Source of the DNA: Petrolisthes cinctipes
Taxonomy: Eukaryota > Arthropoda > Malacostraca > Decapoda > Porcellanidae
Direction of reading: 5' to 3'
DNA length: 64,000 nucleotides
NCBI GenBank assembly: GCA_033782935.1
Contig: JAWQEG010000490.1
Coordinates: 836,001-900,000, forward strand
Below, piece by piece: positions 48,786 to 60,959 of this stretch; positions within the stretch are counted from its first letter, which is position 1; each line of letters begins with the position of its first letter. Position numbers and translations under genes: made by a program. The notes below the pieces were generated by a model. It worked only from the letters and a program-made list of their open reading frames with translations, was not told the DNA's origin and searched no databases.

Positions 48786-50189
48786 GCGATCTGTACATGC
48801 CTACTCCGTGTTAGAGTATTTACAAATTTTAGGCCCAAAACATGCTGAAAATCGATATTTTTGGTGCCCAAAGTCAATATGTGTATGCATCTTCTATACT
48901 CGTTTATATCTCAAATTCAGGCTCAAAACACTCAAAAATTCGATATTTTGGGGTCCCAGAAGCAAACTGTACATGCTTACTCAATGCTAGAATGTTTTTA
49001 AAATATAGGCTCAAAACATGCTCAAAATCGATATTTTAGGTGTCCAAAAATCGATATGTGCATGCATCTTCTGTACTCGTTTATATCTCAAATTCAAGCT
49101 CAAAACACCCGAAAATTCGATATTTTAGGGTCCCAGAAGCGATCTGTACATGCCTACTCAGTGCTAGAATATTATCAAAATATAGGCTCAAAACATGCTA
49201 AAAATCGATATTTTAGGTGCGTAAAGGCGATATCTCAAATTCAGGCCCAAAACACCCAAAAATTCGATATTTTGGGGTCCCAGAAGCGATCTGTACATGC
49301 CTACTCCGTGTTAGAGTATTTTCAAAATACAGGCCCAAAACATGCTCAAAATCGATGTTTTAGGTGCCCAAAAGTCGATATGTGCATGCATCTTCAGTAC
49401 CCGTTTATATCTCAAATTCAGGCTCAAAACACCCGAAAATTCGATATTTTGGGGTCCCAGAAGCGATCTGTACATGCCTACACCGTGTTAAAGTATTTTC
49501 AAAATACAGGCCCAAAACATGCTGAAAATCGATATTTTAGATGCCCAAAGTCAATATGTGCATGTATCTTCTGTACCCGTTTATATCTCAAATTCAGGCT
49601 CAAAACACCCGAAAATTGAATATTATGGGGTCCCAGAAGCAATCTGTACATGCCTACTAAGTGCTAGAATATTTTCAAAATATAGGCTAAAAACCTGCTA
49701 AAAATCGATAATTTAGGTGCCAAATAGTCGATATCTCAAATTCAGTCCCAAAACACCCGAAAATTCGATATTTAGGGGTCCCAGAAGCGATCTGTACATG
49801 CCTACTCCGTGTTAGAGTATTTTCAAAATACAGGCCAAAAACATACTGAAAATCGATCTTTTAGGTGCCCAAAAGTCGATATGTGCATGCATCTTCTGTA
49901 CCCGTTTATATATCAAATTCTGGCCCTAAACACCCGAAAATTCGATATTTTGGGGTCCCAGAAGCGATCTGTACATACCTACTCCGTGTTAGAGTATTTT
50001 CAAAATTCAGGCCCAAAACATGCTGAAAATCGATATTTTTGGTGCCGAAAGTCAATATGTGTATGCATCTTCTATACTCGTTTATATCTCGAATTCAGTC
50101 TCAAAACACCCGAAAATTCGATATTTTGGGGTCCCAGAAGCGATCTGTACATGCCTACTCAGTGCTAGATTGTTTTCAAAATATAGGCA
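48786..50189 (+). repeat. Irregular satellite region
   Basis: Single-copy arrangement of long and short units. Marks such as GAATATTATCAAAATATAGG (49,168) also occur at 44,725, 45,688 and 55,474, linking these regions. The part to about 49,090 matches 52,790-53,098. No gene or foreign sequence. Confidence 0.78.
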
Positions 50190-51240
50190 CAAAACATGCT
50201 CAAAATCGATATTTTAGGTGCCCAAAAGTCGATATGTGCATGCATCTTCTGTACTCGTTTATATCTCAAATACAGGCTCAAAATAACCCGAAAATTCGAT
50301 ATTTTAGGGTCCCAGAAGCGATCTGTACATGCCTACTCCTTGTTAGAGTATTTACAAAATACAGGCCCAAAACATGCTGAAAATCGATATTTTAGATGCC
50401 CAAAGTCAATATGTGCATGTATCTTCTGTACCCGTTTATATCTCAAATTCAGGCTCAAAACACCCGAAAATTCAATATTTTGGGGTCCCAGAAGCAATCT
50501 GTACATGCATACTCAGTGCTAGAATATATTCAAAATATAGGCTAAAAACATGCTAAAAATAGATATTTTAGGTGCCAAAAAGTCGATATCTCAAATTAAG
50601 GCCCAAAACACCCGAAAATTCGACATTTAGGGGTCCCAGAAGCGATCTGTACATGCCTACTCAGTGCTAGAATGTTTTCAAAATATAGGCTCAAAACATG
50701 CTCAAAATCGATATTTTAGGTGCCCAAAAGTCGATATGTGCATGCATCTTCTGTACTCGTTTATATCTCAAATTCAGGCTCAAAACACCCGAAAACTCTA
50801 TATTTTAGGGTCCCAGAAGCGATCTGTATATGTCTACCTAGTGCTAGAATATTTTCAAAATATAGGCTCAAAACATGCTAAAAATCGATAATTTAGGTGC
50901 GTAATGGCGATATCTCAAATTAAGGCCCAAAACACCCAAAAATTCGATATTTAGGGGTCCCAGAAGCAATCTGTACATGCCTACTCAGTGCTAGAATATT
51001 TTCAAAATATAGGCTAAAAACATGCTAAAAATCGATATTTTAGGTGCCAAAAAGTCGATATCTCAAATTCAGTCCCAAAACACCCGAAAATTCGATATTT
51101 TTGGGTCCCATAAGGGATCTGTACATGCCTACTCCGTCTTAGAGTATTTTCAAAATACAGCCCAAAAACATACTGAAAATCGATCTTTTAGGTGCCCAAA
51201 AGTAGATATGTGCATGCATCTTCTGTACCCGTTTATATCT
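50190..51240 (+). repeat. Block duplicated at 53,019-54,069 (offset 2,829), left copy
   Basis: Shared variants are CTCAAATACAGGCTC, CTCCTTGTTAGAG, CATGCATACTCAGTG, AAAAATAGATATTTTAGG, GCGTAATGGCGAT and TGCCTACCTAGTG or TGTCTACCTAGTG, all at an offset of 2,829. The match stops near 51,240, where CTGGCCCT replaces CAGGCTCA. Confidence 0.84.
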
Positions 51241-51639
51241 CAAATTCTGGCCCTAAACTCCCGAAAATTCGATATTTTGGGGTCCCAGAAGCGATCTGTA
51301 CATGCCTACTCCGTGTTAGAGTATTTTCAAAATACAGGCCCAAAACATGCTGAAAATCGATATTTTAGATGCCCAAAGTCAATATGTGCATGTATCTTCT
51401 GTACCAGTTTATAGCTCAAATTCAGGCTCAAAACACCCGAAAATTCAATATTTTGGGGTCCCAGAAGCAATCTGTACATGCCTACTCAGTGCTAGAATAT
51501 TTTCAAAATATAGGCTAAAAACATGCTAAAAATCGATCTTTTAGGTGCCCAAAAGTCGATATGTGCATGTATCTTCTGTACCCGTTTATATTTCAAATTC
51601 TGGCCCTAAACACCCAAGAATTCGATATTTTGGGGTCCC

Positions 51640-53098
51640 AGAAGCGATCTGTACATGCCTAATCCGTGTTAGAGTATTTTCAAATTTCAGGCCATAACAT
51701 GCTGAAAATCGATATTTTTGGTGCCGAAAGTCAATATGTGTATGCATCTTCTATACTCGTTTATATCTCAAATTCAGGCTCAAAACACCCGAAAATTCGA
51801 TATTTTGGGGTCCCAGAAGCGATCTGTACATGCCTACTCAGTGCTAGAATGTTTTCAAAATATAGGCTCAAAACATGCTCAAAATCGATATTTTAGGTGC
51901 CCAAAAGTCGATATGTGCATGCATCTTCTGTACTCGTTTATATCTCAAATACAGGCTCAAAACACCCGAAAATTCGATATTTTGGGGTCCCAGAAGCGAT
52001 CTGTACATGTCTACTCAGTGCTAGAATATTTTCAAAATATAGGCTCAAAACATGCTAAAAATCGATATTTTAGGTGCGTAAAGGCGATATCTCAAATTAA
52101 GGCCCAAAACACCCGAAAATTCGATATTCAGGGATCCCAGAAGCAATCTGCACATGCCTACTCAGTGCTAGAATATTTTCAAAATATAGGCTAAAAACAT
52201 GCTAAAAATCGATATTTTAGGTGCCAAAAAGTCGATATCTCAAATTAAGGCCCAAAACACCCGAAAATTCGATATTTAGGGGTCCCAGAAGCGATCTGTA
52301 CATGCCTACTCCTTGTTAGAGTATTTACAAAATACAGGCCCAAAACATGCTGAAAATCGATATTTTAGATGCCCAAAGTCAATATGTGTGCATGTATCTT
52401 CTGTACCCGTTTATATCTCAAATTCAGGCTCAAAACACCAGAAAATTCAATATTTTGGGGTCCTAGAAGCAATCTGTACATGCCTACTCAGTGCTAGAAT
52501 ATTTTCAAAATATAGGCTAAAAAAATGCTAAAAATCGATATTTTAGGTGCCAAAAAGTCGATATCTCAAATTCAGTACCAAAACACCCGAACATTCTATA
52601 TTTATGGGTCCCAGAAGGGATCTGTACATGCCTACTCCGTGTTAGAGTATTTTCAAATTACAGCCCAAAAACATACTGAAAATCGATCTTTTAGGTGCCC
52701 AAAAGTCGATATGTGCATGCATCTTCTGTACCCGTTTATATCTCAAATTCTGGCCCTAAACACCCGAAAATTCGATATTTTGGGGTCCCAGAAGCGATCT
52801 GTACATGCCTACTCCGTGTTAGAGTATTTTCAAATTTCAGGCCCAAAACATGCTGAAAATCGATATTTTTGGTGCCCAAAGTCAATATGTGTATGCATCT
52901 TCTATACTCGTTTATATCTCAAATTCAGGCTCAAAACACCCGAAAATTCGATATTTTGGGGTCCAAGAAGCAAACTGTACATGCCTATTCAATGCTAGAA
53001 TGTTTTTAAAATATAGGCTCAAAACATGCTCAAAATCGATATTTTAGGTGCCCAAAAGTCGATATGTGCATGCATCTTCTGTACTCGTTTATATCTCA
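51640..53098 (+). repeat. Block homologous to 46,660-49,090 without its tandem duplications
   Basis: The offset to the left block falls in two steps: about 4,979, then 4,507, then 4,008 (after a local +2 at AATATGTGTGCATG, 52,382). The steps equal the 472-bp and 501-bp tandem duplications present only in the left block. Shared marks are GCCTAATCCGTG, GTGCCGAAAGTC, GCAATCTGCACATGCC and CGAACATTCTATATT. Confidence 0.85.
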
Positions 53099-54069
53099 AA
53101 TACAGGCTCAAAACACCCGAAAATTCGATATTTTGGGGTCCCAGAAGCGATCTATACATGCCTACTCCTTGTTAGAGTATTTACAAAATACAGGCCCAAA
53201 ACATGCTGAAAATCGATATTTTAGATGCCCAAAGTCAATATGTGCATGTATCTTCTGTACCCGTTTATATCTCAAATTCAGGCTCAAAACACCCGAAAAT
53301 TCAATATTTTGGGGTCCCAGAAGCAATCTGTACATGCATACTCAGTGCTAGAGTATTTTCAAAATATAGGCTAAAAACATGCTAAAAATAGATATTTTAG
53401 GTGCCAAAAAGTCGATATCTCAAATTAAGGCCCAAAACACCCTAAAATTCGATATTTAGGGGTCCCAGAAGCGATCTGTACATGCCTACTCAGTGCTAGA
53501 ATGTTTTCAAAATATAGGCTCAAAACATGCTCAAAATCGATATTTTAGGTGCCCAAAAGTCGATATGTGCATGCATCTTCTGTACTCGTTTATATCTCAA
53601 ATTCAGGCTTAAAACACCCAAAAACTCGATATTTTAGGGTCCCAGAAGCGATCTGTATATGCCTACCTAGTGCTAGAATATTTTCAAAATATAGGCTCAA
53701 AACATGCTAAAAATCGATATTTTAGGTGCGTAATGGCGATATCTCAAATTAAGGCCCAAAACACCCGAAAATTCGATATTTAGGTGTCCCAGAAGCAATC
53801 TGTACAAGCCTACTCAGTGCTAGAATATTTTCAAAATATAGGCTAAAAACATGCTAAAAATCGATATTTTAGGTGCCAAAAAGTCGATATCTCAAATTCA
53901 GTCCCAAAACACCCGAAAATTCGATATTTATGGATCCCAGAAGGGATCTGTACATGCCTACTCCGTGTTTGAGTATTTTCAAAATACAGCCCAAAAACAT
54001 ACTGAAAATCGATCTTTTAGGTGCCCAAAAGTCGATATGTGCATGCATCTTCTGTACCCGTTTATATCT
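53019..54069 (+). repeat. Block duplicated from 50,190-51,240 (offset 2,829), right copy
   Basis: This is the right partner of the 2,829-bp offset pair. It begins where the 46.7-kb homology ends, so this stretch of the array is a junction of two different duplicated blocks. One visible difference is GATCTATACATGCC at 53,149 against GATCTGTACATGCC. Confidence 0.82.
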
Positions 54070-55907
54070 CAAATTCAGGCTCAAAACACCCGAAAATTCA
54101 ATATTTTGGGGTCCTAGAAGCAATCTGTACATGCCTACTCCGTGTTAGAGTATTTTCAAAATACTGGCCCAAAACATGCTAAAAATCGATATTTTAGATG
54201 CCCAAAGTCAATATGTGCATGTATCTTCAGTACCAGTTTATACCTCAAATTCAGGCTCAAAACACCCGAAAATTCAATATTTTGGGGTCCCAGAAGCAAT
54301 CTGTACATGCCTACTCAGTGCTAGAATATTTTCAAAATATAGGCTAAAAACATGCTAAAAATCGATATTTTAGGTGCCAAAAAGTCGATATCTCAAATTC
54401 AGTCCCAAAACACCCGAAAATTCGATATTTTGGGGTCCCAGAAGGGATCGGTACATGTCTACTCAGTGCTAGAATATTTTCAAAATATAGGCTTAAAAAA
54501 TGCTAAAAATCGATATTTTAGGTGCGTAAAGGCGATATCTCAAATTCAGGGCCAAAACACCCGAAAATTCGATATTTTGGGGTCCCATAAGCGATCTGTA
54601 CATGCCTACTCCGTGTTAGAGTATTTACAAAATACAGGCCCAAAACATGCTGAAAATCGATATTTTAGATGCCCAAAGTCAATATGTGCATGTATCTTCT
54701 GTACCCGTTTATATCTCAAATTCAGGCTCATAACACCCGAAAATTCAATATTTTGGGGTCCCAGAAGCAATCTGTACATGCTTACTCAGTGCTAGAATAT
54801 TTTCAAAATATAGGCTAAAAAAATGCTAAAAATCGATATTTTAGGTGCCAAAAAGTCGATATCTCAAATTCAGTCCTAAAACACCCGAAAATTCTATATT
54901 TATGGGTCCCAGAAGGGATCTGTACATGCCTACTCCGTGTTAGAGTATTTTCAAAATACAGCCCAAAAACATACTGAAAATTGATCTTTTAGGTGCCCAA
55001 AAGTCGATATGTGCATGCATCTTCTGTACCCGTTTATATCTCAAATTCTGTCCCTAAACACACGAAAATTCGATATTTTGGGGTCCCAGAAGCGATCTGT
55101 ACATGCCTACTCCGTGTTAGAGTATTTTCATAATTCAGGCCCAAAACATGCTGAAAATCGATATTTTTGGTGGCCAAAGTCAATATGTGTATGCATCTTC
55201 TATACTCGTTTATATCTCAAATTCAGGCTCAAAACACCCGAAAATTCGAAATTTTGGGGTCCAAGAAGCAAACTGTACATGCCTACTCAATGCTAGAATG
55301 TTTTTAAAATATAGGCTCAAAACATGCTCAAAATCGATATTTTAGGTGCCCAAAAGTCGATATGTGCATGCATCTTCTGTACTCGTTTATATCTCAAATA
55401 CAGACTCAAAACACCTGAAAATTCGATATTTTAGGGTCCCAGAAGCGATCTGTACATGCCTACTCAGTGCTAGAATATTATCAAAATATAGGCTCAAAAC
55501 ATGCTAAAAATCGATATTTTAGGTGCGTAAAGGCGATATCTCAAATTCAGGCCCAAAACACCCCAAAATTCGATATTTTGGGGTCCCAGAAGCGATCTGT
55601 AAATGCCTACTCCGGGTTAGAGTATTTTCAAAATACAGGCCCAAAACATGCTGAAAATCGATATTTTAGATGCCCAAAGTCAATATGTGCATGTATCTTC
55701 TGTACCCGTTTATATCTCAAATTCAGGCTCAAAACACCCAAAAATTCAATATTTTGGGTTCCCAGAAGCAATCTGTACATGCCTGCTCAGTGCTAGAATA
55801 TTTTCAAAATTTAGGCTAAAAAAATGCTAAAAATCGATATTTTAGGTGTCAAAAAGTCGATATCTCAAATTCAGTCCCAAAACACCCGAAAATTCTATAT
55901 TTATGGG

Positions 55908-55960
55908 TCCCAGAAGGGATCTGTACATGCCTACTCCGTGTTAAATTCGATATTTTGGGG
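55908..55960 (+). repeat. 53-bp unit remnant (about 124 bp deleted)
   Basis: Two anchors stand only 53 bases apart (TCCCAG at 55,908 and TCACAG at 55,961). CTCCGTGTTA runs directly into AATTCGATATTTTGGGG, so the rest of A, all of B and the start of the next A are gone. It is the shortest unit I found. The junction has only a short shared TTA/AA stretch. Confidence 0.9.
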
Positions 55961-56986
55961 TCACAGAAGCGATCTGTACATGCCTACTCCGTGTTAGAGT
56001 ATTTTCAAAATTCAGGCCCAAAACATGTTGAAAATCAATATTTTTGGTGCCCAAAGTCAATATGTGTATGCTTCTTCTATACTCGTTTATATCTCAAATT
56101 CAGGCTCTAAACACCCGAAAATTCGATATTTTGGGGTCCCAGAAGCGATCTGTACATGCCTACTCAGTGCTAGAATGTTTTCAAAATATAGGCTCAAAAC
56201 ATGCTCAAAATCGATATTTTAGGTGCCCAAAAGTCGATATGTGCATGCATCTTCTGTACCCGTTTATATCTCAAATTCTGGCCCTAAACACTCGAAAATT
56301 CGATATTTTGGGGTCCCAGAAGCGATCTGTACATGCCTACTCCGTGTTAATGTATTTTCAAGATACAGGCCCAAAACATGCTCAAAATCGATGTTTTAGG
56401 TGCCCAAAATTCGATATGTGCATGCATCTTCAGTACCCGTTTATATCTCAAATTCAGGCTCAAAACACCCGAAAATTCGATATTTTGGGGTCCCAGAAGC
56501 GATCTGTACATGCCTACTCCGTGTTAGAGTATTTTCAAAATACAGGCCAAAAACATACTGAAAATCGATCTTTTAGGTGCCTAAAAGTCGATATGTGCAT
56601 GCATCTTCTGTATCCGTTTATATCTCAAATTCCGTCCCAAAACACCCGAAAATTCGATATTTTTGGGTCCCAGAAGCGATCTGTACATGCCTACTCAGTG
56701 CTAGAATGTTTTCAAAATATAGGCTCAAAACATGCTCAAAATCGATATTTTAGGTGCCCAAAAGTCGATATGTGCATGCATCTTCAGTACTCGTTTATAT
56801 CTCAAATTCAAGCTCAAAACACCCGAAAATTCGATATTTTGGGGTCCCAGAAGCGATCTGTACATGCCTACTCAGTGTTAGAGTATTTTCAAAATACAGG
56901 CCCAAAACATGCTGAAAATCGATAATTTAGATGATCAAAGTCAATATGTGCATGTATCTTCTGTACCCGTTTATATCTCAAATTCA

Positions 56987-57134
56987 GGCTCAAAACACCC
57001 GAAAATTCAATATTTTGGGGTCCCAGAAGCAATCTGTACATGCCTACTCAGTGCTAGAATATTTTCAAAATATAGGCTAAAAACATGCTAAAAATCGATA
57101 TTTTAGGTGCCAAAAAGTCGATATCTCAAATTCA
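56987..57134 (+). repeat. Representative short unit, 148 bp (GCCAAAAAG type)
   Basis: A (56987-57074) is followed by a 60-bp truncated B (57075-57134) reading GGCTAAAAACATGC, TTTTAGGTGCCAAAAAG and TCGATATCTC. It lacks the same 29-bp box as the 147-bp type but has one more base. The TAA in GGCTAAAAAC and the non-triplet length end most of the + strand open frames in the array. This type usually precedes a unit with TTTAGGGGTCCC rather than TTTTGGGGTCCC. Confidence 0.92.
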
Positions 57135-57310
57135 GTCCCAAAACACCCGAAAATTCGATATTTTGGGGTCCCAGAAGCGATTTGTTCATGCCTACTCCGT
57201 GTTAGAGTATTTTCAAAATACAGGCCCAAAACATGCTGAAAATCGATAATTTAGATGCCCATAGTCAATATGTGCATGTATCTTCTGTACCCGTTTATAT
57301 CTCAAATTCA
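57135..57310 (+). repeat. Representative 176-bp long unit (GTCAATATG type)
   Basis: This long unit has TTTAGATGCCCA and GTCAATATGTGCATGTATC in its B half, one base shorter than the 177-bp form. It is normally followed by an A half with ATTCAATATT and AGCAATCTG. Compared with the main family these are three linked CpG to CpA changes. Copies are found across the whole window and are frequent right of 26 kb. Confidence 0.9.
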
Positions 57311-60300
57311 GGCTCAAAACACCCGAAAATTCAATATTTTGGGGTCCCAGAAGCAATCTGTACATGCCTACTCAGTGCTAGAATATTTTCAAAATATAGG
57401 CTAAAAACATGCTAAAAATCGATATTTTAGGTGCCAAAAAGTCGATATCTCAAATTCAGTCCCAAAACACCCGAAAATTCGATATTTAGGGGTCCCAGAA
57501 GCGATCTGTACATGCCTACTCCGTGTTAGAGTATTTTCAAAATACAGGCCAAAAACATACTGAAAATCGATCTTTTAGTTGCCCAAAAGTCGATATGTGC
57601 ATGCATCTTCTGTACCCGTTTATATCTCAAATTCTGGCCCTAAACACCCGAAAATTCGATATTTTGGGGTCCCAGAAGCGATCTGTACATGACTACTAAG
57701 TGTTAGAGTATTTTCAAGATACAGGCCCAAAACATGCTCAAAATCGATATTTTTGGTGCCCAAAGTCAATATGTGTATGCTTCTTCTATACTCGTTTATA
57801 TCTCAAATTCAGGCTCAAAACACCCGAAAATTCGATATTTTGGGGTCCCAGAAGCGATCTGTACATGCCTACTCCGTGTTAGAGTATTTTCAAAATACAG
57901 GCCCAAAACATGCTGAAAATCGATAATTTAGATGCCCAAAGTCAATATGTGCATGTATCTTCTGTACCCGTTTATATCTCAAATTCAGGCTCAAAACACC
58001 CGAAAATTCAATATTTTGGGGTCCCAGAAGCAATCTGTACATGCCTACTCAGTGTTAGAATATTTTCAAAATATAGGCTAAATACATGCTAAAAATCGAT
58101 ATTTTAGGTGCCAAAAAGTCGATATCACAAATTCAGTCTCAAAACACCCAAAAATTCGATATTTAGGGGTCCCAGAAGGGATCTGTACATGCCTACTCCG
58201 TGTTAGAGTATTTTAAAAATACAGGCCAAAAACATACTGAAAATCGATCTTTTAGGTGCCCAAAAGTCGATATGTGCATGCATCTTCTGTACCCGTTTAT
58301 ATCTCAAATTCTGGCCCTAAACACCCGAAAATTTGATATTTTTGGGTCCCAGAAGCGATCTGTACATGCCTACTCCGTGTTAGAGTATTTTCAAAATTCA
58401 GGCCAAAAACATGCTGAAAATCGATATTTTTGTTGCCCAAAAGTCGATATGTGCATGCATCTTCTGTACTCGTTTATATCTCAAATTCAAGCTCAAAACA
58501 CCCGAAAATTCGATATTTTGGGGTCCCAGAAGCGATCTGTACATGCCTACTCAGTGCTAGAATATTTTCAAAATATAGGCTCAAAACATGCTAAAAATCG
58601 ATATTTTAGGTGCGTAAAAGCGATATCTCAAATTCAGTCCCAAAACACCCGATAATTCGATATTTAGGGGTCCCAGAAGCGATCTGTACATGCCTACTCC
58701 GTGTTAGAGTATTTTCAAAATACAGGCCAAAAACATACTGAAAATCGATCTTTTAGGTGCCCAAAAGTCGATAAATGCATGCATCTTCTGTACCGGTTTA
58801 TATCTCAAATTCTGGCCCTAAACACCCGAAAATTCAATATTTTTGGGTCCCAGAAGCAATCTGTACATGCCTACTTAGTACTAGAATATTTTCAAAATAT
58901 AGGCTAAAAACATTCTAAAAATCGATATTTTAGGTACCAAAAAATCGATATCTCAAATTAAGGCCCAAAACTCCCGAAAATTCGATATTTAGGGGTCCCA
59001 GAAGCGATCTATACATGCCCACTCCGTGTTAGAGTATTTTCAAAATACATGCCAAAAACATACTGAAAATCGATTTTTTAGGTACCCAAAAGTCGATATG
59101 TGCATGCATCTTCTGTACTCGTTTATATCTCAAATTCAGGCTCAAAACACCCGAAAATTCGATATTTTGGGGTCCCAGAAGCGATCTGTACATGCCTACT
59201 CAGTGCTAGAATATTTCAAAATATAGGCTCAAAACATGCTAAAAATCGATATTTTAGGTGCGTAAAGACGATATCTCAAATTCAGGCCCAAAACACTCGA
59301 AAATTCGATATTATGGGGTCCCTGAAGCGATCTGTACATGCCTACTCCGTGTTAGAGTATTTTCAAAGTACAGGCCCAAAACATGCTGAAAATCGATATT
59401 TTAGATGCCCAAAGTCAATATGTGCATGTATCTTCTGTACCCGTTTATCTCAAATTCAGGCTCAAAACACCCAAAAATTCAATATTTTGGGGTCCCAGAA
59501 GCAATCTGTACATGCCTACTCAGTGCTAGAATATTTTCAAAATATAGGTTAAAAACATGCTAAAAATCGATCTTTTAGGTTCCAAAAAGTCGATATCTCA
59601 AATTCAGTCCCAAAACACCCTAAAATTCGATATTTAGGGGTCCCAGAAGCGATCTGTACATGCCTACTCCGTGTTAGAGTATTTTCAAAATACAGGCCAA
59701 AAACATACTGAAAATCGATCTTTTAGGAGCCCAAAAGTCGATATGTGCATTTATCTTCTGTACGCGTGTATATTTCAAATTCTGGCCCTAAACACCCGAA
59801 AATTCAATATTTTGGGGTCCCAGAAGCAATCCGTACATGCCTACTCAGTGCTAGAATATTTTCAAAATATAGGCTCAAAACATGCTAAAAATCGATATTT
59901 TAGGTGCCAAAACGTCGATATCTCAAATTCAGTCCCAAAACACCCGATAATTCGATATTTAGGGGTTCCAGAAGCGATCTGTACATGCCTACTCCGTGTT
60001 AGAGTATTTTCAAAATACAGGCCAAAAACATACTGAAAATCGATATTTTAGATGCCCAAAGTCAATATGTGCATGTATCTTCTGTACCCGTTTATCTCAA
60101 ATTCAGGCTCAAAACACCCGAAAATTCGATATTTTGGGGTCCCAGAAGCAATCTGTACATGCCTACTCAGTGCTAGAATATTTTCAAAATATAGACTAAA
60201 AACATGCTAAAAATCGATCTTTTAGGTGCCAAAAAGTCGATATCTCAAATTCAGTCCCAAAACACCCGAAAATTCGATATTTAGGGGTCCCAGAAGGGAT

Positions 60301-60959
60301 CTGTACATGCCTACTCCGTGTTAGAGTATTTTCAAAATACAGGCCAAAAACATACTGAAAATCGATCTTTTAGGTGCCCAAAAGTCGATATGTGCATGCA
60401 TCTTCTGTACCCGTTTATATCTCAAATTCTGGCCCTAAATATCCGAAAATTCGTTATTTTGGGGTCCCAAAAGCAATCTGTACATGCCTACTCCGTGTTA
60501 GAGTATTTTCAAAATTCAGGCCCAAAACATGCTGAAAATCGATATTTTTGGTGCCCAAAGTCAATATGTGTATGCATTCTCTATACTCGTTTATATCTCA
60601 AATTCAGGCTCAAAACACCCGAAAATTCGATATTTTTGGGTCCCAGAAGCGATCTGTACATGGCTACTCAGTGCTAGAATGTTTTCAAAATATAGGCTGA
60701 AAACATGCTCAAAATCGATATTTTAGGTGCCCAAAAGTCGATATGTGCATGCATCTTCTGTACTCGTTTATATCTCAAATTCAGGCTCAAAACACCCGAA
60801 AATTCGATATTTTGGGGTCCCAGAAACGATCTGTTCATGCCTACTCAGTGCTAGATTATTTTCAAAATATAGGCTCAAAACATGCTAAAAATCGATTTTT
60901 TAGGAGCGTAAAGGCGATATCTCAAATTCAGGCCCAAAACACCCGAAAATTCGATTTTA

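Larger units (their letters stand above)
54070..60955 (+). repeat. Irregular satellite region, with a repeated 324-bp dimer near 57 kb
   Basis: Long and short units in mixed order. Near 56,880-57,520 a 176 + 148 bp dimer (anchors 57,021, 57,169, 57,345 and 57,493) is repeated with the private variant TCGATAATTTAGATG, which recurs at 57,922. Two units, at 59,441 and 60,088, share a 2-bp deletion (CCGTTTATCTC). A 293-codon open frame at 56,044-56,925 is judged a by-product of triplet-length units. No gene or foreign sequence. Confidence 0.8.
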
